Source: a bacterium
GTDB taxonomy: Bacteria > Patescibacteriota > Minisyncoccia > Phycocordibacterales > UBA1550
Reading direction: 5' to 3'
DNA length: 10,265 nucleotides
Assembly (NCBI GenBank): GCA_021823825.1
Contig: JAKANJ010000016.1
Coordinates: 1 to 10,265 of the forward strand
Shown one piece after another: positions 7,043-10,265 of the stretch; positions within the stretch are counted from its first letter, which is position 1; every line of letters starts with the position of its first letter. Position numbers and translations under genes: made by a program. Below the pieces are notes generated by a model. The model was not told where the DNA came from, made no database searches, and saw only the letters and a list, made by a program, of their open reading frames with translations.

Positions 7043-7777
7043 TTATTTCCCGTATTGAGGGGTGTCGAGGACGTTGGTTTCCATCTCTATGTCACCCCCG
7101 CAGGCATTTTGTGTTACAGCAATTATACCCTGTTTTACCAGCTCCAGCATCGCCAAAAAACCCACAATAATATTAACTTTTTCCTCTTTCCCAACCCCAG
7201 CAAATTCATGAAAGCTCATTTTAAAACTTCCCGTTATCCGCGTCGTCAAACGATCCATCATTTCCTCTAGGGAAATAACTTTTTTAACAACAACTTTGGG
7301 AAGAATACTTTTTTTCGGAAAACGAGCAATAATATTTTGCATTGCGTTTACTACACTTGGAATGCTTATTTCTGCGGTAGGTACAAAAACAACCTCACGG
7401 AGGCGAGCATGACTTTTCGAAAAAACGACTGAATGTCCAAAAAGGCGTTTGACCTCTAAACTCTTTTCGCGTATGCGTTGCAATTCAGACAATCGTCGCT
7501 CCAGCTCATGAATGTCCTGGTTTTCTTCCTCCGTGAGGTTTAATGATGGCAACAATGATTTTGATTTTATGAGTATAAGAGTAGAAGCAACAATAAGAAA
7601 ATTTGATACAAAATCCACAGGCATTTTTTCAAATGTCCTCAAATATGCGACGTAGTCGTCTGCGACGGCGGCAAGCGATATATCATTGACAAACAGCTTG
7701 CGTTTTTCAACAAGATCTAGGAGCACATCCAAGGGGCCTTCAAAGACATCAGTTTTAACACTGTATACTGAATTCAT
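7043..7777 (-). CDS. scpA: Segregation and condensation protein A (kleisin)
   Basis: The kleisin subunit of bacterial condensin, 244 residues. It bridges the SMC heads and recruits ScpB. The N-terminal signature FEGPLDVLLDLVEKRKL is at 12-28, followed by NDISLAAVADDYVAYL (31-46). The conserved helix LIVASTLILIKSKSLLP is at 61-77, in which KSKSLLP is typical. A charged linker helix follows (82-112). The C-terminal winged helix that contacts the SMC head shows FLAMLELVKQGIIAVTQ (207-223) and GDIEM (228-232). The length fits the family (about 240-260). The ATG is three bases after the aspS stop, with no clear Shine-Dalgarno, so translation probably depends on coupling. The smc gene itself is not in this window. 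Confidence 0.95.
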   Translation of the reverse strand: MNSVYSVKTDVFEGPLDVLLDLVEKRKLFVNDISLAAVADDYVAYLRTFEKMPVDFVSNFLIVASTLILIKSKSLLPSLNLTEEENQDIHELERRLSELQRIREKSLEVKRLFGHSVVFSKSHARLREVVFVPTAEISIPSVVNAMQNIIARFPKKSILPKVVVKKVISLEEMMDRLTTRITGSFKMSFHEFAGVGKEEKVNIIVGFLAMLELVKQGIIAVTQNACGGDIEMETNVLDTPQYGK

Positions 7778-7780
7778 CTG

Positions 7781-9163
7781 TTAAATCTTTAAATTAAGCT
7801 CCTTCAGCTGCTTCTCCTCTAACGCAGACGGTGATTCCATCATGAGGTCACGCGCTTCTCCTGTCTTTGGAAAAGCAATAACCTCACGAATGTTTGGCTC
7901 ATTCGTAAGAAGTGTAACGAGGCGATCAAGTCCCCAGGCCATTCCGCCATGCGGAGGAGCACCAAATGCTAAGGCTTCAAGCATATGCCCAAAATTATTC
8001 TGAATACGCTCTTCTGGAAATCCCATGATTTCAAATACCGTTTTAAGCCCTGACGCTTTGTGGTTGCGGATACTTCCGCCTCCAATTTCAAATCCATTCA
8101 GAACAACATCATATTGCGTAGTGAGAATTTCACCGATGTTCTCTTTGTTCATAAGCCATTGTTCGTGCGCAGGCTGTGGCATTGAAAACGGATTGTGAGT
8201 AAATGTCCAACCACCTTCATCTGTTTTCTCAAAAAATGGAAAATCTATGACCCAGCAAAATGCGAGCAAGTTGGGATCGTTCTTGTCGGTACGAATATCC
8301 GGACGGTCCGATCCGTATTTATCCATCGCCTCTTTGTAGGTCATACGGGGAAATGGAAGTTGCTGTATTTTCTTCTCAGGGAAAAGTGTCTCAACAATAC
8401 GAACAAGTAACTCTTCATTTATTTGCATCACATCTTCCTGTGTCACAAATGACATTTCCATGTCCATTTGTGTAAATTCGGGCTGACGATCCCCTCGCGT
8501 ATCCTCATCACGGAAACAACGCGCAATTTGGAAATATTTCTCAAAACCTGCGACCATAAGGAGCTGTTTGTACTGCTGGGGTGATTGTGGCAAAGCATAA
8601 AACTTACCGTGGTACAAACGTGATGGAACAACATAGTCACGTGCTCCTTCAGGAGTAGACTTGGTCAGAATTGGTGTTTCAATTTCCAAAAAATCCTTTT
8701 CTGAAAGATGGTTCCTAACAAGAGAAATAATCTTGTGTCGCAATTTTATATTGGTTTGGAGGCGTGTACGTCGCAAGTCAAGATAGCGATGATGAAGACG
8801 AATATCCTCGCCGATCTCGTGACCATTGGACATTACGTCAAAAGGTGGAGTCTGGGCTTCGTTCAAAACAGTCACACCAGTAATTTCGATCTCCACGTCA
8901 CCATTGAGCCCCTCTTTTATCATTCTTTCTGGACGCTTATTGACAATACCTTTTACCGCAAGAACCCACTCTGAACGCACCAGAGAGGCTGCAGCATGGG
9001 CTTCAGTATGATTGGGGAGAGCAACCATCTGAACCTTCCCTGAAACATCCCGCAAGTCAATAAAAATAAGCTTGCCGTGGTCGCGACGAACGTCAACCCA
9101 CCCAGAAATAGTGACTTCCTTCCCTACCCAATCTTTAAGATCCTTAATGTATGTTCGTTGCAT
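7781..9163 (-). CDS. aspS: Aspartyl-tRNA synthetase lacking the bacterial GAD insertion domain
   Basis: A class II synthetase of 460 residues that charges tRNA with aspartate. The N-terminal OB fold binds the anticodon (GWVDVRRDHGKLIFIDLRD, 21-39). Catalytic motifs follow: RYLDLRR (126-132), TPEGARDYVVPSR (170-182), QSPQQYKQLLM (193-203), motif 2 with RCFRDEDTRGDRQPEFTQMD (215-234), GGGSIRNH (361-368) and motif 3 with GMAWGLDRLVTLL (407-419). Bacterial AspRS normally has about 590 residues because a GAD domain of roughly 100-130 residues is inserted after DKYGSDRPD; here SDRPDIR (285-291) runs within a few residues into CWVIDFPFFE (303-312), so the insertion is gone although the rest is bacterial in type. 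His29 and Gly88 appear to match positions linked to non-discriminating enzymes that also charge tRNA(Asn). AsnRS is unlikely given the RDEDTRGDRQPEFTQ and SDRPD signatures. The ATG lies five bases after the trpS stop. Confidence 0.96.
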   Translation of the reverse strand: MQRTYIKDLKDWVGKEVTISGWVDVRRDHGKLIFIDLRDVSGKVQMVALPNHTEAHAAASLVRSEWVLAVKGIVNKRPERMIKEGLNGDVEIEITGVTVLNEAQTPPFDVMSNGHEIGEDIRLHHRYLDLRRTRLQTNIKLRHKIISLVRNHLSEKDFLEIETPILTKSTPEGARDYVVPSRLYHGKFYALPQSPQQYKQLLMVAGFEKYFQIARCFRDEDTRGDRQPEFTQMDMEMSFVTQEDVMQINEELLVRIVETLFPEKKIQQLPFPRMTYKEAMDKYGSDRPDIRTDKNDPNLLAFCWVIDFPFFEKTDEGGWTFTHNPFSMPQPAHEQWLMNKENIGEILTTQYDVVLNGFEIGGGSIRNHKASGLKTVFEIMGFPEERIQNNFGHMLEALAFGAPPHGGMAWGLDRLVTLLTNEPNIREVIAFPKTGEARDLMMESPSALEEKQLKELNLKI

Positions 9164-9168
9164 GTTAT

Positions 9169-10140
9169 TTAAATTAAGCCCAAACCAACTTTTTTGCGCA
9201 CTTCATCCATCTTTTTCCTTGCAATTTCACGAGCAATGACTCCCCCTTCCTTTAATATTTTTAATACTTCTTCTGGATTGCGCGCTATCTCCTTTCGACG
9301 TTCGCGGAGAGGTGCGATAAATGCGATCATATTTTTTAATAAGATATCTTTTGATTCCTTGTATCCAATATTCCCATTTAGGTATCTATCGCGTAACTCA
9401 GGCAGATCATGAGCACTTACGAGCTTATGGAGAGCAAAAACATTACAGGTATCTGGGTCCTTCGGCTCACTTACTCCTTTTGAGTCCGTTGGTATACTCA
9501 TAACCGCTTTTTTAATTTCATCATCCTCTGCAAAGAGGGCGATGGTATTGCCATAGCTCTTGCTCATTTTTCGCCCATCAGTACCCGGAACTGTTTTCAC
9601 CTCTTCCAAAGTCATAGGCTCGGGCATATTGAAAGTTTCGCCAAAAATACGATTGAACTTTTGCGCAGTATCACGTGCGATCTCAACATGCTGCTTTTGG
9701 TCTAGTCCTACTGGAACAACGTCTGCACCGTAAGCAAGAATATCAGCAGCCATGAGAATTGGATAGTCAAAAAGGCCTACATTTACCTCCTTGTTTTTTG
9801 CCTCAGCATCCTTAAATGCGTGCGCGCGAGAAAGGTATGGAACGGTTGTGATTGTATTGAAAATCCAAGTAAGTTCAGTGACTTCGGGAACGTCAGACTG
9901 CAAAAAAAGTGTTGCTTTGCGCGGGTCGAGACCAATTGCAAGATAGTCCATCGCTACATCAAGAGAAAGCTTATGCAAAAGAGCTCCATCAGAAACACTC
10001 GTAAGCGCATGGTAATCAGCGATAAAAATGAATGAGTTGTACTCATTTTGCAGGTCCGCAAACTGGCGCATGGCACCAAAATAATTGCCAATATGGACCG
10101 TTCCTGTCGGTTTCACCCCAGAGAGAAGCAATTTCTTCAT
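9169..10140 (-). CDS. trpS: Tryptophanyl-tRNA synthetase
   Basis: A class I synthetase of 323 residues, close to the 328 of the Bacillus enzyme, which charges tRNA(Trp). The N-terminus reads LLSGVKPTGTVHIGNYFGA, with the HIGH-type motif HIGN at 16-19. The Trp-pocket region is DYPILMAADILAYGADVVP (125-143), followed by GLDQKQHVEIARD (145-157). The KMSKS loop is GRKMSKSYGN at 189-198. The C-terminal helical region (after about 235) binds the anticodon and ends in a Lys/Arg-rich helix, IAREIARKKMDEVRKK. It is the first gene of the block seen here; the 125 bases upstream hold a weak promoter candidate and palindromes. The ATG fits the family N-terminus exactly. Only a weak GGA, four bases before the start, could serve as a ribosome binding site. 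Confidence 0.97.
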   Translation of the reverse strand: MKKLLLSGVKPTGTVHIGNYFGAMRQFADLQNEYNSFIFIADYHALTSVSDGALLHKLSLDVAMDYLAIGLDPRKATLFLQSDVPEVTELTWIFNTITTVPYLSRAHAFKDAEAKNKEVNVGLFDYPILMAADILAYGADVVPVGLDQKQHVEIARDTAQKFNRIFGETFNMPEPMTLEEVKTVPGTDGRKMSKSYGNTIALFAEDDEIKKAVMSIPTDSKGVSEPKDPDTCNVFALHKLVSAHDLPELRDRYLNGNIGYKESKDILLKNMIAFIAPLRERRKEIARNPEEVLKILKEGGVIAREIARKKMDEVRKKVGLGLI

Positions 10141-10146
10141 TTATCC

Positions 10147-10175
10147 ATACTAGCAGAAATATTCAATATTTTAAA
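10147..10175 (-). promoter_or_regulatory. Candidate promoter of trpS and the downstream genes
   Basis: Reading the minus strand, a TTTAAA box (10170-10175) and TAGTAT (10147-10152) are separated by 17 bases, and TAGTAT is preceded by TGC, giving an extended -10 form. Each hexamer matches the sigma-70-type consensus at four of six positions. Transcription would begin about at the A of the trpS ATG, so the message would be leaderless or nearly so. An alternative -10, TATCAT (five of six), lies at 10181-10186 without a good -35 and would give a leader of about 38 bases. Both are pattern-level calls only. Confidence 0.35.
10157..10171. repeat. Perfect 15-bp palindrome inside the trpS promoter candidate
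   Basis: AAATATT-C-AATATTT is a perfect inverted repeat with 7-bp arms around one central base. It sits in the spacer and over part of the -35 box of the candidate promoter. The one-base loop makes an RNA hairpin from full arms unlikely, so a dimeric repressor site is a better reading. AT-rich palindromes also arise by chance. Confidence 0.45.
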
Positions 10176-10224
10176 GTGGGTATGATACAAAAAACCCCAA
10201 AATATGCTCGGTGTTTATCAGATA

Positions 10225-10239
10225 GATAAGGACCTTATC
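10225..10239. repeat. Perfect 15-bp palindrome, upstream element
   Basis: GATAAGG-A-CCTTATC is a perfect inverted repeat with 7-bp arms around one central base, 85 bases upstream of the trpS start. It contains GC pairs, so it is less likely to be a chance AT palindrome. It could be an operator. A terminator for an upstream gene is unlikely because no T-run follows directly; the nearest minus-strand T-run (TTTTTT at about 10189-10194) is about 30 bases further on. Confidence 0.45.
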
Positions 10240-10265
10240 AAGCTGTGTATGTAGCGGGCGACTCT

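Larger units (their letters stand above)
10141..10265. other. Non-coding leader region upstream of trpS
   Basis: This 125-base AT-rich stretch holds no recognisable gene. On the minus strand the three frames, open from the window edge, reach stops near 10238, 10218 and 10171. The tail of an upstream gene could therefore enter the window (one frame ends ...SPATYTA, stop at 10238-10240), but nothing identifies it. On the plus strand only a 14-codon ORF is seen. The region contains two perfect 15-bp palindromes, a 9-bp palindrome GTATGATAC at 10180-10188, and the mirror-like run AAAAAACCCCAAAA at 10189-10202. Confidence 0.6.

Noticed and set aside
10189..10239. Intrinsic terminator formed by the GATAAGG palindrome and the minus-strand T-run
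   Set aside because: About 30 bases separate the palindrome from the T-run and the palindrome has a one-base loop, so it does not fit a terminator hairpin.
10241..10265. Start of a tRNA or structured RNA on the plus strand (GCGGGCGACTCT)
   Set aside because: Position 8 of a tRNA would be A instead of U and too little sequence remains to test a fold.
1..10265. CRISPR array, transposon, toxin-antitoxin or defence system
   Set aside because: No regularly spaced repeats, transposase motifs, terminal inverted repeats or defence domains were seen; all genes are housekeeping.

Overview
The window is a dense, entirely minus-strand block of ten housekeeping genes. Transcription runs from high to low coordinates: trpS, aspS, scpA, scpB, a D,D-carboxypeptidase, mraY, ftsW, murG, gltX and the 5' part of a coiled-coil cell-wall hydrolase or activator gene that leaves the window at base 1. 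Gaps between genes are 1 to 21 bases, or genes overlap. The one exception is an 82-base stretch before mraY, if its ATG start is right. No RNA gene, transposon, CRISPR array, phage gene or intrinsic terminator was seen.

The organism looks like a member of the Candidate Phyla Radiation (Patescibacteria), most likely a parcubacterium. This is inference, not a database result. It rests on AT-rich, tightly packed genes, poor Shine-Dalgarno signals, short enzyme versions (AspRS without the usual bacterial insertion domain, GluRS without the zinc-binding segment), and diverged motifs in MraY, MurG and FtsW. UGA acts as a stop (end of ftsW), which argues against the UGA-glycine code of Gracilibacteria and Absconditabacteria.

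Layout: 10141-10265 is a non-coding leader with a weak promoter candidate and two 15-bp palindromes. 7781-10140 holds two aminoacyl-tRNA synthetases (Trp, Asp). 6449-7777 holds ScpA and ScpB, the non-SMC condensin subunits. 5464-6495 is a membrane-anchored penicillin-binding D,D-carboxypeptidase. 2091-5381 is a reduced division and cell-wall (dcw) cluster, mraY-ftsW-murG, without the murD usually found between mraY and ftsW. 732-2078 is GluRS, and 1-720 is the exported coiled-coil protein.

Together the wall genes cover lipid I synthesis (MraY), lipid II synthesis (MurG), glycan polymerisation (FtsW), stem-peptide trimming (carboxypeptidase) and probably wall cleavage at division. The cell therefore appears to build its own peptidoglycan. 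ScpAB links the block to chromosome segregation and the synthetases link it to translation. I see no evidence of a new multi-gene system. The points of interest are enzyme variants (MraY active-site changes, AspRS and GluRS compaction), very low cysteine content, the missing murD, and the palindromes upstream of trpS.
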